Below are positions 15,660 through 29,746 of a stretch of 64,000 nucleotides of DNA, piece by piece (position 1 is the stretch's first letter; every line of letters starts with the position of its first letter). The position numbers were made by a program, and so were the translations under genes. The notes beneath the pieces are model-generated. The model had not been told where the DNA came from, searched no databases, and was given only the letters and a program-made list of their open reading frames with translations. This DNA is from Chrysomallon squamiferum (lineage: Eukaryota; Mollusca; Gastropoda; Neomphalida; Peltospiridae): assembly GCA_012295275.1 (NCBI GenBank), contig CM022670.1:34073801-34137800 (forward strand), read 5' to 3'.

Positions 15660-16960
15660 ATTTGACATTTTGTATTCTGGTATGTTTCACATACTGTACA
15701 TTGATAAAGCTGACATCCTGTATTCTCTATTTTGATAAATTTGCCATACTTTATACTGATAAACTTGTCATACTTTACACTGGTAAACCTGTCGTACTTC
15801 ATAGTGGTAAACCTGTCATACTTTATACTCATAAACCTGCCATACTTTATACTGGTAAACCTCCCATACTTTTTACTGGTAAACCTGCCATACTTTATAC
15901 TCGTAAACCTGACATACTTTATACTGGTAAACCTCCCATACTTTATACTGGTAAGCCCGCCATACTTTATACTGGTAAGCCTGACGTAAACCTGGTAAAG
16001 CCTGACTACTTTATACTGGTAAACTTCCCATACTTTATTCTGGTAAACCGCCATACTTTATACTTGTAAACGTACCATACTTTATACTTGTAAATGTGAC
16101 ATACTGTCTACTGGTAAACTTCACATATTGATAAACCTGACAAACTCTATTTTGGTAAATTTAACGTACTTTATACTGGTAAACCTGTCATACTTTATAC
16201 TGGTACATCTGACCTACTTTATACTGGTAAATGTGACGTACTTTATACTGGTATACTTCACATATCGTTAACTGATAAACCTGACATACTGTATACTGGT
16301 AAAATTGACATACTCTGTTTTGGTACATCTGTTAATTTTGACATACATTTTATACTGATAAACGTGACATACTTTATTTATACCGATAACTCTGACATAC
16401 TGTATCTATTGTTTTAAATTTTACATACTTTATACTGATAAACGTGACATACTTTATACCGATAAATCTGACATACTCTATTGTGGTAAATTGTACATTC
16501 TTTATACTGGTAAACTTCATTTACAGTATTCTGGTAACTTAAAATAGAGTGTACTGGTAAATGTGACAGACTGTTTAATGGTAAATGTTGACATACTATA
16601 TACAGGTAAACTTCACGTACTGTATTCTGTATACTGATAAACTTCACTTCCAGTATTCAGGGTAACCTTTACGTTCTGTATAATGGTAAATGTAACAGAT
16701 TGTAGTCTGGTAAACGTGACAAACTCTATATTAATAAATGTGACACATGGTAAACTTTTCTGACTCTATTTTGGTAAACCGTACATTCTTTATTCTGGTA
16801 AAAGAGATATGCGGTATGCTGTATACGAATAAAGCCGACATATTCTCTACTGACATACTATAAGCTGGTAAACTTCACATACATTATATTGGTATACGGT
16901 ATATTAGACTTACGGTATAATGGCAAATTTGATACAGTTATCTTGAAATACAGCATAATA
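15660..16960. repeat. 24-bp satellite array (~1.3 kb)
   Basis: The unit is close to CATACTTTATACTGG followed by TAAACCTGC. It is most regular at about 15,720-16,080 and increasingly degenerate towards 16,960. Because 24 is a multiple of three, frames stay open on both strands (for example the plus-strand octapeptide ILYTGKPA). These are artefacts of periodicity and not genes. Confidence 0.85.
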
Positions 16961-18340
16961 ATAAAACTGATACATTATATGCGGGGTACAAAATTAATGA
17001 TCCTCCGGCATATTAACTCAAACAGTCGTAATGTGAAATGGCCTAAGAGGATCGAAATGCATTTTTAAAAATATATTTCATGTCTTGTTTTGCAGTCAGA
17101 AAGCACAGATGAATGCTTAGTACGTTATTCCGATCTGACAGTCTCAAGTTAATAACACCAATAAATATTTCATCTATTGACATTGTTTTGAGTCTGTAAT
17201 GATATTGGCAATCAGATATAAATGACTGTCCTTTGGCCTTCAAAAAAACGATAAACGTGTTTACTTCTACACTTGATATCTGTGTGACAGTTTCAGTGAA
17301 ATAATCTTTGTATGTTGCTGTAAATTATCTCTCAATTAGTTTGCTTATTTTTTCCCCCTTCCATTCAAATTACTTTTCTTTAATACATTTTTCTTTTCTT
17401 CCCATCCTGTTTTTCTGTCTGTCTGTCTGTATGCATGTATGTATTTATGTATGAATGCCTGTCTATGTTTCTGTATCTCCACCTTCCTTTGTTCTTCCTT
17501 CCTCTATCAAGCATTATTTATAAAACTCATTAATTAACTTTAAACGATTTCTTCAAAACCAAACATCAAACTTTCACAAATAATAACAACATAAAAACGA
17601 ACATTCTTTTAAAATGAATTTTTAAATACCTCTTATATTATAAGGCGAACACTATGTAACTAAGTGAACTAAATCTTACCATATTACACATGTTTCTGAC
17701 ATCCATCTCTAACTTGTTGAAAACATCTCCGCACAATCTCATCCTCATCTTATTAGCAGACTATCCACATTTTTAAACTCTTTCTCTCAACGGTAGTTTA
17801 AATCAGCAAAAATAAAGCGATAATAATAACAACAACAACAACAAAATTGCATTAATATATATTTTAGTCTTAGGCTTTTTCTGGGCATGACACTGAATTC
17901 AAATGAAAAGAATTCCCACAGAGGTAAAAATGTAAAAATCAAATTTCTGTCCGTCTCAATTTCACTAAATGTCATCGTGTATAATACGACTATTAACTTT
18001 GTCACGTATGACGCCAGCCTTAATTTAGTTTTCTGTCCCACATAATAATTTCCGGTGTTTTCCATAATATCTGACTGTCTAAGCAAACAAGTATTTAGGG
18101 AAACGAAAAATTGACTGCATTGATTTCTGTTCGAGTTAGCTAATACTGTGCAAATAATTAGGCTTAACATCCTGGTGGTGATTGTTTTTGGATATCATTT
18201 TTCAAACAGAATGTGATGTCTGAGGAAACATCGTCATTATTCGTGACTGCAACATTTAGGTGGACCAGCAGTCGTTTACAATATGTTAAATAACAGCGCC
18301 AGACTGTTGGTTGTTAACTGATGTCCAAATCAAGGGGGAA

Positions 18341-18357
18341 AAGAAGAAGAAGAAGAA

Positions 18358-18389
<32 letters not shown>

Positions 18390-18409
18390 AGAAAAAGAAG
18401 AAGAAGAAT
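18341..18409. repeat. (AAG)n microsatellite
   Basis: AAG triplets with a few substitutions, giving poly-Arg or poly-Phe/Leu frames that are not genes. Confidence 0.95.
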
Positions 18410-18709
18410 GCAGAGTGATTTGTTGAACAGCAACAACAGAAGTAGCATAAGGAAAAGTAACAAAACAAAAAATGTAACAATGCTAATATCCAACAGAACA
18501 AACAAACAAACTCATTATTTTTATTTAATTTTATTACATATGTGTATTTCTGTACTAAAAATGATATTTGGATCTATATTTCCCTTGTTTCATCTGAAAC
18601 ATAATATTACCCTGTCATTTCAAAACTAATATGGCTAAAATGTAATTAAAATTTGTTCATCTCACTTTCAGTATAAATCACTGGAGTTATTATTATTCTT
18701 GTTGTTGTT

Positions 18710-18710
18710 G

Positions 18711-18790
<80 letters not shown>
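18710..18790. repeat. (ATT)n microsatellite
   Basis: Pure ATT triplets over about 80 bases. Confidence 0.95.
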
Positions 18791-19384
18791 TAATTGTGGT
18801 TGTTATTGCCGCTGTTATTTTTGTTCTCTTTCGTTTTCCTTTATTCCTGCTCCTTGATTATCATCGTCATCATCATCATCATCATCATCATTTTCTTCTT
18901 CTTCTTCCTTTTTCTTCTTCTATTATCAAATTTCGCTTTTGAAAAATATAAATCTGATTTATTAATTACTGTCAATAATTTAAATACTAAACACAAACAA
19001 AATCATTATCTTAACCAGTGTCGCCTATTTTAACTCTGGATATCAGACGAAAACACTATACATCGATCTACACATGTTAATACTCGTATCGTTACTACTT
19101 CTCCCTCATACCTCTGTTTCTTCCTGAAATAGAAACATATATACACCCGTACGCACAAACATCCAAATACAAACACGCACGCGACGCGCACACACACACG
19201 CACGCACACACACACATGCACACACACAAACCCACGGTTCCGATGCTTTATATAGTTGAGCCAAAACTTCCATAATGATTAGCCAAAATGAAACCAGAAC
19301 TTCCATAAAAATAAATATTTGAAAATGTTAGTTTTTCACAGCTACTTGTTTACAATAATGCGCCGATTCAAAAACCATCCATAA

Positions 19385-19407
19385 ATAAATATTTAAAATG
19401 TTCTCAT

Positions 19408-19495
<88 letters not shown>

Positions 19496-19830
19496 AAACA
19501 AAAAAAAAACAAGGTATTTTTTTTTTCAAAGATGTTATAAATAGTAAGGTGTAATTTAGACAGCACGTTGTGTATTGAAGGACTACCCACAGATTTATTA
19601 TCTATTACAAACTGTTTGATGTTCAGAAACAGAATTAATCATGTGTATCTCATTTCAACATGATAATCACAAGGATTTAAAATTTGATAAACGAGTTGTC
19701 TATAATTATTAATGCTGATCGTAATTGACCTATATGTTTGCGAATAACAATATAACAAGCACTAACTTAAATTGAAAAAAGGTAATCTTCAAGGCGAGAT
19801 TCGAAACTTGCAATTTTTTCAAACGCATTT
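19385..19830 (+). repeat. Interspersed repeat with GA array, copy 1
   Basis: It matches 22,085-22,500 in the same orientation: a GA array, then AGATGTTATAAATAGTA, TGTAATTTAGAC, ATTATCTATTACAAACTG, TGTTCAGAAACAGAATTAAT and ATCTTCAAGGCG. Copy 1 carries an additional ~60-bp module at 19,676-19,739. Confidence 0.75.
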
Positions 19831-20881
19831 TCAACAAAACATTCATCGAAAAAAGTTAAAAATAAAATAATTTCAGTGCGAAGAAAGACAACTCCATCAA
19901 TTTTGTAATGACAGCGTGTGATTTTGTTTGCTTCCGCTTTCTTTCAACAGTAGAAAGTTCGCTGTTTGCAAGGTTAGTGGAAAGTTTTGAAATGTGTTTC
20001 TATCGTTCCAGGACACTGTCAATCCATTTTATTTAATTCTATGTAATTTTTTTTCAGGTTATTTCTCAACTGGCTATGAAGATTCGGTAACTGTCAGAAA
20101 TTTGGTTCATAACCGGAAATTAAGCTTTCGAAATTGGTATTTTGTGAAACTGAGGATGATGTTTTCTAATATTCCAGCGAACATTACTTTGACAAACCGT
20201 CTACATTAGCGTCCAAATTGATTATGTTTAAACAATATACGACACAAAACAATTTGCTTTTGTAGTTAATAAATAAATAAATAGAGTTAGAAAAAGTAAC
20301 AAATACACATAGAATGCAACGAGAAAATAAATTCAAAATCTTTTTTCACTGAAGCCAGAGACAGCTCAAAGAAAATTCAAAACTGATCCGAGATTCTTAA
20401 AACAAAAATGACATCGTGCCTTGCTAGTTACCTCCCTTCTTTTTAAGTTAACACCAGAATGTCAGTCGCTACAGTAGTTATTAAAACGACAAAACTGCTT
20501 AATCTAACAAGCTAAAAATGATCTGTGATATTTTTAAGGAATTCATTTTATATTTTTTTAATTATATGAGTTACATATAGCGCCAAAAGAACAAATGATA
20601 GCAAAATTCAAAGAAAAACGACTTATTTTAACTTATTTTTATATATACGCAGTTCATTTGTATATACTGCCTTGAGAATGAAACAAAATGTGACACTTAT
20701 GACGATTAAAATAGCATTATTAACACTGACACACAAAAACACTAATTGTAGTTTAGATAAGTATTTAAAAAAATTTAAAATCACAATACATGTATAGGGA
20801 CATAAAGCAGTTAATTGTACAAGAGTTAATTCCCTTGAAATAGTTTCTAGGGTTAGAATGACTAAATTGCACATTGACTAG

Positions 20882-20890
20882 ATTTTGTTA

Positions 20891-20950
<60 letters not shown>

Positions 20951-22140
20951 TAATAAATAAATAGTAATATATAAAACTGTATTTACTAATGTCACAGAGT
21001 AGGTGATACGTATTTGTTTAAATGTGTTTTCAGAAGGTTTTAATTCAGAACTGGATGTAAATCTGTAGATGTTTTATCGTCGTTTCAGTAATTTTTCTGA
21101 GGTAAACCGACAGCATGTACAGTGAGAATTTGCAACAAAACCCTTTCACCGAGAAAAACAGCTGACAGATACTAAAATAAAATAAAATAAAAAAATAAAA
21201 TAAATACATCTCGCCGATTCTGCTGAAATGATTATTAATTAGGAACATTGTGTCAGTGAATAATTGAAAGAATTGAAAGTATTAAATTACAACTGCGAAG
21301 AAAAGTGTTTCTTATATTTTAGTGTCAGAACTAAATTACATCAGAAGCTAAACTGTTTTAGAATAGAACTGGTCAGTTTATAACTCTAATATCAGACATT
21401 TAATAACCATTAACCAAATAGTATTCTATGCGAGTACAGTATACATACATACACTTAATTTCCTATAATATATATAAAAGCCAGTTTGACCGGTACTATA
21501 ATGCAAAGTCTATTCTAAGAGTGGTCTAATGGTTTTTGTTTTTTTATTTCTCATACGGCCTCTGTCGATAATACGACCAGGAGTGGTTGGATCCTTTGTT
21601 CACACATATTGACAATCAAAGAACTATGCAGGACGCCTACTTCTGTTTTATATTTAAAAAATAACCTGCTGTTGAAACGAGAAAGAGAAAATTAGTTGTA
21701 ATTATTGACACTGTTGTTTTTTTTGTCTTATTATTTTTATATCTTACATCAGGTAAAGCGAAATATCCTACACACTGACATTCGTACGTCATCATTTACT
21801 AAAGATTTCCAGATTTATTGATTAAATTAAACAATTAATGTTGTTATGTTTTTGCCACACAATAGGAATGTATGGGCAGAAATTAGATAAAGATCATTTC
21901 AGTTATTTCAAAATACAGATACAACTCAAGATATATTGATCGCTACTTATGTAGCAAATCTCTGGTTTATTTTTATTTATTTTATTTTATTTTATTTTAT
22001 TATTATTATTTTTTTGAAATAAAACAGTCACTACTGTTATGACTCACTGGTAATGTGCATGGAATGTTCGGAAATAAATATTTAAAATGTTTTTATTTAA
22101 CTTCTACTTGTTTACGATAATACGCAGTAGATACTACCCC
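20882..22140 (+). repeat. Left arm of a long inverted duplication
   Basis: This arm is the near-reverse-complement of 38,560-39,779. Shared landmarks in order are a CA array (20,894-20,949), a block translating to GFCCKFSLY, a palindrome-like AATAAATCTGG stretch, a block with TGTATGGGCAGAAATTAG, and the motif TATGACTCACTGGTAATGTG. Small indels distinguish the arms. Confidence 0.8.
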
Positions 22141-22154
22141 TGAATAATTTATTT

Positions 22155-22230
<76 letters not shown>

Positions 22231-22494
22231 AAAACAACAAACTAAGAAGGTATTTTATTGTTGGTTTTAAAGATGTTAAAAATAGTACGGTGTAATTTAG
22301 ACAACACGTTGTATATTGAAGGATTAACATCAGATTTATTATCTATTACAAACTGTTTGATGTTCAGAAACAGAATTAATCATGTGTATCTCATTTCAAC
22401 ACGATAATCACAAGGATATTTGCGATTAACAATATAACAAGCGCTAATTAAATTATTGAGAAAAGGTAATCTTCAAGGCGTGATTCGAAAGTTG

Positions 22495-22500
<6 letters not shown>
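22085..22500 (+). repeat. Interspersed repeat with GA array, copy 2
   Basis: Direct copy of 19,385-19,830 without the ~60-bp module (the site would be after 22,416). It is followed by a T run and a second copy of the motif TATGACTCACTGGTAATGTG. Confidence 0.75.
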
Positions 22501-22535
<35 letters not shown>

Positions 22536-22980
22536 AAAACAATCAATATTGTTATGACTCACTGGTAATGTGCAGGGTATGTTCTGATATTTATGTTTAT
22601 GTACGAGTTTACAGAACGGCCCACCTACGCCAATTTGGAATGTCTTTATTTTGCATCGTGACTTCACGTACGTAGGAGACTTATGAAGTACTTTGAAACG
22701 TTAATATAAAAATAAAATTCAAAAAATATATCTCATCGACTTGATGCAGGCGAAGGTCGCAAATAATTGTGACTTCACGGTTTGTTTATTCAGTGTTATC
22801 TTTGAAAAGCTTTCGATTTTTAAATTGCTCGTTTGTGCTGGCAGATTAACAAATCAGTGAACACGCAGGGAAAAACAGAACACACGCGCACACACACAGA
22901 TACACATATATGCATACATACTCAGATAAAGTCTCAGTTAATGAGAGATATATAGAGATATAGAGATATATAGACAGATT

Positions 22981-22981
<1 letters not shown>

Positions 22982-23059
<78 letters not shown>
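22982..23059. repeat. (GA)n microsatellite
   Basis: Nearly pure GA over about 78 bases with one AAAG interruption. Confidence 0.95.
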
Positions 23060-23060
<1 letters not shown>

Positions 23061-23422
23061 AAGTCTGAGGTAGACGAAGAGATATACAGACACAATCATT
23101 CACTAATCATCAAAACATCTGTTGTTAACAACCATTGTGCTCATCAGTATATGGAAAACGGCAGAGCTAACAAGTGATGGCTAATCACCATATTATCACA
23201 GTACTGTGCAACACTCTTCTGTCGATATGGATCAAAGTCAAACATATTGATGTCTGCACACACATCCAGTAGAAATAAGATGATAATATCCATTTCAACA
23301 GATTTACAAGAGTTTGAAACAAAAGCGCCCTAATTATAGTGTGTATATTGAATATGCAAATGTTTGTAGGATCCGGCATCACTTTGTTTATCCTGTTGTA
23401 GTGATGTTTATGTACTCTGCAG

Positions 23423-23849
23423 CAGGCTCGTCAAACATGCAGCCATTTACAAGCAAACATTTCTACAGCGTTTTCAATCTTTTTGAACGACTTTCGTCGA
23501 CTAATTTCTTTTAACTTCCTGCGAATCACGCGCAGGCCATGAAGAGTTATTGTTTTGTTTTGTTTTTGTTTTTTGTTTTTTTGCAAGTATATATTGCCGT
23601 TAAATTTTTTTTTTCTTTTTTTCTTTTTCTTTTTTCATCAAATTATTTAAATACTTTGTATCCATGAATGCTGCTAAATTACTAAAACATGTGTATGCAC
23701 ATCTGTATTATAGATTAAGCATAGTGCAGATGCAATAATTATAAATCGATTATAATACACTTTTTGTTTCTTAGTTCTGTTGGTGCAGCCCCAAACATAC
23801 TCAAATTTTCTTATGTGGCCATAGGTAAGACTTGAGTTTGACACCCTTG
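23423..23849. mobile_element. Non-autonomous hAT-like element (427 bp)
   Basis: The right end GAGTTTGACACCCTTG is the inverted form of the common hAT terminus CAGGGGTGTCAAACTC. The left end CAGGCTCGTCAAAC matches it at 10 of 14 positions. The flanks CTCTGCAG and CTCTACAG are a 7/8 match of the length expected for a hAT target duplication. There is no coding capacity. Confidence 0.55.
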
Positions 23850-24044
23850 CTCTACAGCTTAAAATCGAATGAATGGTATTAATATAGTAATGTTTCTGCT
23901 CTCCTAGGTATATTTTGTTAAATAAAAAAAGACAAATAAACATCACGCACACAAAAAAATAAATTTAAAAATCAAAAAAATTAAAAAACAAGAAAAAAGA
24001 ACCCATAAAACCATTAAAAAAAAACCCGAAAAAAATGAATAGAG

Positions 24045-24065
24045 AGTGTGTGTGTGTGTGTGTAT

Positions 24066-24097
<32 letters not shown>

Positions 24098-24103
24098 TTG
24101 TGT
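24045..24103. repeat. (TG)n microsatellite
   Basis: TG repeats with two short interruptions. Confidence 0.95.
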
Positions 24104-26960
24104 TCATACAGTCATGTGCAATCATGAGTCCTTTTTCAAGAGCATGTTTATCTTTCATAAAGCGGTAATTTCAGTTATCCTTGATGGGTCGATTAAATGT
24201 TAGATGTGAGTTGATAAACGCATATAAATAGCGATATTTAAGCGTATGTATGGAACTGTCTGCTGATACCAATATTTATAAGAAATATCAGAATAGAAAT
24301 AAGAAACTGTTCATTCGTGAATATGTCTTGAAGATTGCTACGTACAGTTATCGCAATTTAACGTTCTTCGCGTGTTTTCATGGGACCTCTTAAGACTTAT
24401 TTCTCTGCTTGGATTCTCTATTTTTATATGATGAATGTGTCTTTATCATGTACTTACTTTTAATGGCGATTTTCAAAAAAAAAAAAAAAAAAATACAAAA
24501 AATTCTATCATTTTTGTACTACAGAAATAACATAGATTTTAATTTCTGATAACTCCATTATTTTTATTTTTATTTTCTCCTCTCGGGACCTTGAATATGG
24601 TAAATATAATATATCTTCTTCTTCTTTTAATAATAGTATTTTCGTGGCCTTCAAGTCGTTAACACTTTATTAATGGCCAGCCGTATTTCGATTTCCTTCG
24701 CAAATAGATCAATGAATAATTTAAATACGCTCATTATAGGTGTGAGAAAAGCAAACACCGTGTTTTATCATTTAATAAGTATCCATTAACGTGCAAACAG
24801 AAGATTATTTACAGAATACAAACATATAATGTAAATATCAAAGAATTAAGAAAGCCAGATACAGACGTTTTCAAAATAAGCTTACAAGTTTATTGATTGG
24901 TTTGGACAAGTAGATGAGAAAAGGATGGTATCTTCATTGTTCTGAGATCAAATGTAAACATTAATCTATACATTCACATATATGCACACAGAGGGACAGA
25001 CAAACAGACACACATTCACAGACAACAAGCATACATATAAGAATACATAAATACATAATATTGTTGTTGTTGTTGCTGCTGTTATTATTATTATTATTAT
25101 CATCATCATCATTTTTATTATTATTACTACGATTATTATTATTATTATTTTTTGCTTTGTTTTGCTTTGTTCTATTGGGTTTTTCTTTTTTAATTTTTTT
25201 ATTTTATTTGATTTTTTTTATAATTTGTTTTTTTTTTTTTTTTTCTTTTTATTTGTTTTGTAGTTCATCTAATTTCAAGACTGAAATATCAAATCCTGAA
25301 CATAAAACAGAATACTCTGTACAATCTACATCTGGCATATTTAGAGTCGATGAAATACTACGCACAACTGTAGTAAATCTGAATGTTCTCGCCTCACTCA
25401 GTAAACAATTCTGGATAAGCGTACAATACTGACAGACACGCAATTACAGGATGTAAAAAGTATCAACACTCAATACGATAGTCAACATCAACGGGGCATT
25501 ATATCCGTTCTACAACTGATGCGTCAAAGAATATGTTACTTTTCTAAGAGAAAAATAATCACATTTGAGCATTGCACTTTTATAATACATTCGGGTGAAC
25601 TTAATGTGTAAAGATAAAAAAAAAAAATTATTTATTTATTTATTTTAATTTATTTAATTTTATTTTATGTTTAATATTTTTCAATTTTTTTATTTTTTGT
25701 GGTGTTTGCTATTTTTTGTAGGGTTTTGTGAGAGATTTTTTGGTGGGAAGAATTGAGGTTAATTACCAAATGCTGACTAAATGAGACACTTAAAAACACA
25801 TTTGCAGAGATTATTTTTGAAGAGACTTGCGTACGCCCTAATCGAATATTCTTTGTTTCTGAACACTGATAAGAGCTCATAAGTGCACATAAAATAATTT
25901 GAAAATAAATGAAACACAAAGAATTCAAAAAATAAAACGGCACTTCAACCGCTCAATTTGAAATAATCAAATAACGGCTTTTAACGTCTTTAAAACAGTC
26001 TTCAGAATGAAACTGGTTGACCCTATTCAGTTCTGCGTAGTTTATTTTCTTTCTTCTTTATGTATTTTTTTTGCTGAATCTAATTAAGAATGAAGGTAGA
26101 TGTTTTTGTCAAACAACCAAAGAAAGCTGATTTAAGTTAACGAATTCCTTGTTTTTTTCTACTGTGGACCTAGCCATAACTCTTAAATCGTTATAGAATT
26201 ATGTACGCTAAGGAAATTAATTTAAAGTGGATGTACAAGTTTTATAGTTTATCGTTTAAGTGTCTGAGAGAGAGACAGAGGTAGAGAGACAGAGAGAAGA
26301 AGAAGAAAAAGAAGAAGAAGAAGAAGAAAAAGAATGAGACCATACTTTGGCGCGAATAGACAGAAATATTGATACATAGATAAACAAATATATAAATATA
26401 TACATAAATACATGTATGCATATATACACAGAAAAAAAAAAGACGGGGGGACTGAGACAGATAGACAAAGGGACAGTCCTCAGAGTTATTTATGGTCTTT
26501 TATGTTGTAATTATAGCGATAGACGCTTTTGAATGTAAATATTTTGGGAAAACCGAGAGACAGAAGACAAAAGGACAGCCAGACGCAGTCTTACTCCTCG
26601 GAGTTATTTTATTTATTTGTTGTTATAGTGATAGAAGTTTTTGAATGTAAATACTTTTGGTATGTGAGAGAAAACATTACGTAGACACGTATCTAAGAAG
26701 GACAAAAATGTCAGAACTTTTTACTAGAAATTTGAAGAACAAAAAGAATTGCAAATTAATAATTATGAATATGTGGGGGGAAAAAAAAAGAATTTTTCAA
26801 AGTATTAACTGTCGGTTCATATTCTACAGTTTGAATTACATTAAGATCATCTTCATCTGTTATCTTGTACTTCTGTTCAGCACGTATTATCCTATAAGAA
26901 TGAAGTTCATTAATTTCCTTTTTATTCTTTTATTTTCATTTTTTTTTTTTTTTTTTATTA

Positions 26961-27022
<62 letters not shown>

Positions 27023-27562
27023 TTAAAAATTGGGAACAGATCATATTTAATGCATGTTTAATTTTCCAACAGAAGTTCCCGTGTTGAACCGAATTACCAA
27101 TGTTACTCTAAGTTGCGCTGTTGGTGTATTGGTACCCTGCCCATCAGAATATTGCTGCGTACTTCTAAATGTTGCCTCTTATTTTAATTTACAAAATACC
27201 GTTGTCTGGGACCACTGTATGTTTCCGTTTTTGCTCAAAGTATCAAACGGTCCGCTCAATGGTTTGAAAAATTAGAGGAAAAGAAATCCCAGAAATGGTA
27301 CCCAACACAAGCGTACATGAACCATTTTCAGATGGACACAAAACAACATGAAAGGAATTTTTTAACAAGTGGTAATCTGTTTTTTTTAATATTTCTAATT
27401 CAGTATTAAAATCACCAGAAAACGACACTGTTGAAATAATAAGGATACATGCATTTTCAAAACAACAAAGGTTTTTATTAGTTCAAATAGTTTTAATACA
27501 TTTCAGATATATAATGCAGAGCTTAATAAACACGGAAGGCAAATTAGAAAGTAATTATTAAT

Positions 27563-27601
<39 letters not shown>

Positions 27602-28448
27602 GAAGCACATTTCTGTACGTGATACGAATGATTAAAAAGAAACAATCTTCGGTATTATCCAAAACAGTGTAACTTAGAAAACTCAAAGAACTCAAACCTG
27701 TTTTATGTGAGATATAACTGTCACCGTGGGAACACACACATACATACACACACGCACCACACACCTAGACACAAATACGCGCGCTCTCACACACACACAC
27801 TAATTGCTTCCATAATTTTAACCCTTTTTTAAAATCAATTTGAATGCAACTATGGACAGCTTCATTAATCTGAGTAGCACGCAAAATCTTCAACTAATGT
27901 AGCACGCTTACCACAGTTTTTTTTAACCTTTCAGTTACAAAATTCAAGTAATTTTAATACGTTTTAATTAAAAGCAAATGGAGTAAACATTAATCCAAAA
28001 GTATAACGCCTTAGTTCGTTTGAAATGTAATCAAAAATAAATTTAAAGATGGTTGTTTTAAATTGAGATTAAATTTTTCTGTCTGACTGAAATGCGAAAT
28101 TTTATCCCACTGTTTACTCATTCATTCACGGAATGCTCAAAATACATTTCTATTTTCTCTTTTGTTGTAAATACCGTTGATTAAAAGAGTACATGTCATT
28201 AATCCGAACTGTAAATTATGGTGATTACAAGAACGGATAATAACGAACTGACGTACTGACGTACATACTTGTCTGACGTTCTTTCAGTCAGAATACATTC
28301 AGTACTCTTTTTAGCACTGTCTTTTTACTGTTACTGATATTGTTGTTGTTGCTGTTGTTATAATAGGCAGCAAATTAAAGAAAATACCCAATAAATACAT
28401 GCATGCACAGATTCATACATTCAAATACACATGTATTCACACATTTAT

Positions 28449-28675
<227 letters not shown>

Positions 28676-28762
28676 TCTCATATACAGTTATTATTTATGC
28701 TTGTAATTCTGATACTGGTATATTTTGATGTATATATCCATGTTTACCATTGCTTTGGTAAA

Positions 28763-28795
<33 letters not shown>

Positions 28796-28861
28796 TAAAC
28801 TGCTAATAACACAATGTAACTTGGTGATAAAACGGAAGACTGATAACAATACATGTATAAT

Positions 28862-29746
28862 TTAACAAACGGAAGATGGATGGACACGTTTTGGCGTTTT
28901 CGCGCACGTGATCAGAGTTTTAGCGGTCATTCTGTACGGCTTGTAGCATATCAGAAACAGTGGAAATTTGCTTATGTTGTAGATAGCAGGAAGAAAGCTG
29001 GAAACCAACGCAAAGGTATTCATAAGCGTTGAATGGCCACTTGCGAAATGCAATAAAGTGTCAATAAGTTGGTGCGGAATGTAGGATATATAAAGCAAAA
29101 TGCAGACAGCCAGTATAAGTTTACAACGCTTCATATATAGTTTCACCCTTCGCGAAATGAATCCCGTTTGCCAGAGTGCAAACTGAGAAACTTTGTAGAA
29201 ACTCAAACATTGAACAATCAAAGGCGGGAAGATTTTGTAGCAGAACAGACTCACATACACAATGTTACTTTTAACTGAAATGTTTTTTACGTTCACTTCT
29301 ACGTGAGCGAACTCTTCAAGACTTCGTATTCCTGGAAATAACGACAGTGATCCAACACAAAAATCCAAAATCAGGAGAATCGTCAAGCTTGTGTAAATTC
29401 TTTTTTTGGTCACCAGCAGCTTGTATTTCAGAGCTTTTGTTATGGAAAAAGCCAAAACTATTGCCAACAGGGCCAGAATTTGGAAAGACAATGTTAAAGA
29501 AACTGAGCCCAAAACTCCGAGAACTGCTTTAACATTTTCAGACAGATTTAAACTGTACAGAGAATCCATCGAGCCGATGATGTTGAAGCTCTGGTAAAAC
29601 AGTTCTGCGAGATTCTGCAGTGCAAGAAGCTGTTCTTGGTGATCTTTCAGTCTGTTCGTTTTGAAGATGATGACAATGGCGAGAATGCAGCTGACGAAGT
29701 GGACTATGTCAATAGAGTGCGACACGGCTAATACTGTGTAATTCAT
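28862..29746 (-). CDS. Orphan seven-transmembrane receptor, paralogue A (294 aa, single exon)
   Basis: This intact, intronless frame encodes a polytopic membrane protein with seven hydrophobic segments at about residues 5-29, 38-60, 72-104, 117-138, 160-188, 205-234 and 241-268. The N-terminus is very short and carries a possible N-glycosylation site (N2-Y-T); further sites are N67 (loop 1) and N155 (loop 2). Topology and size fit a G-protein-coupled receptor of the plasma membrane. The usual rhodopsin-class marks are missing: TM3 ends in SITKALKYKL where E/DRY is expected, TM6 has ISYIPH instead of CWxP, and TM7 has YNISKFPLFLICYKPYR instead of NPxxY. The proline in TM6 and the basic helix-8-like end (KPYR) are present. 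A second copy lies 4.8 kb upstream in transcription order, on the same strand. I infer a chemosensory or peptide-type orphan GPCR; the ligand cannot be read from the sequence. The start is the first ATG of the open frame, directly before TM1. Confidence 0.8.
   Translation of the reverse strand: MNYTVLAVSHSIDIVHFVSCILAIVIIFKTNRLKDHQEQLLALQNLAELFYQSFNIIGSMDSLYSLNLSENVKAVLGVLGSVSLTLSFQILALLAIVLAFSITKALKYKLLVTKKRIYTSLTILLILDFCVGSLSLFPGIRSLEEFAHVEVNVKNISVKSNIVYVSLFCYKIFPPLIVQCLSFYKVSQFALWQTGFISRRVKLYMKRCKLILAVCILLYISYIPHQLIDTLLHFASGHSTLMNTFALVSSFLPAIYNISKFPLFLICYKPYRMTAKTLITCAKTPKRVHPSSVC

Larger units (their letters stand above)
16970..28440. other. Gene-free region between satellite and receptor genes
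   Basis: It holds the GA-array repeat copies, the left arm of the inverted duplication and a hAT-like element. The remaining unique stretches (16,970-18,300, 18,800-19,380, 19,840-20,880, 22,590-22,980, 24,110-28,440) show low-complexity A/T and only short frames without family features. Confidence 0.6.

Noticed and set aside
15656-16069. 132-135-aa repeat proteins on opposite strands
   Set aside because: The 24-bp satellite period produces open frames on both strands. There is no start context, splice site or unique sequence.
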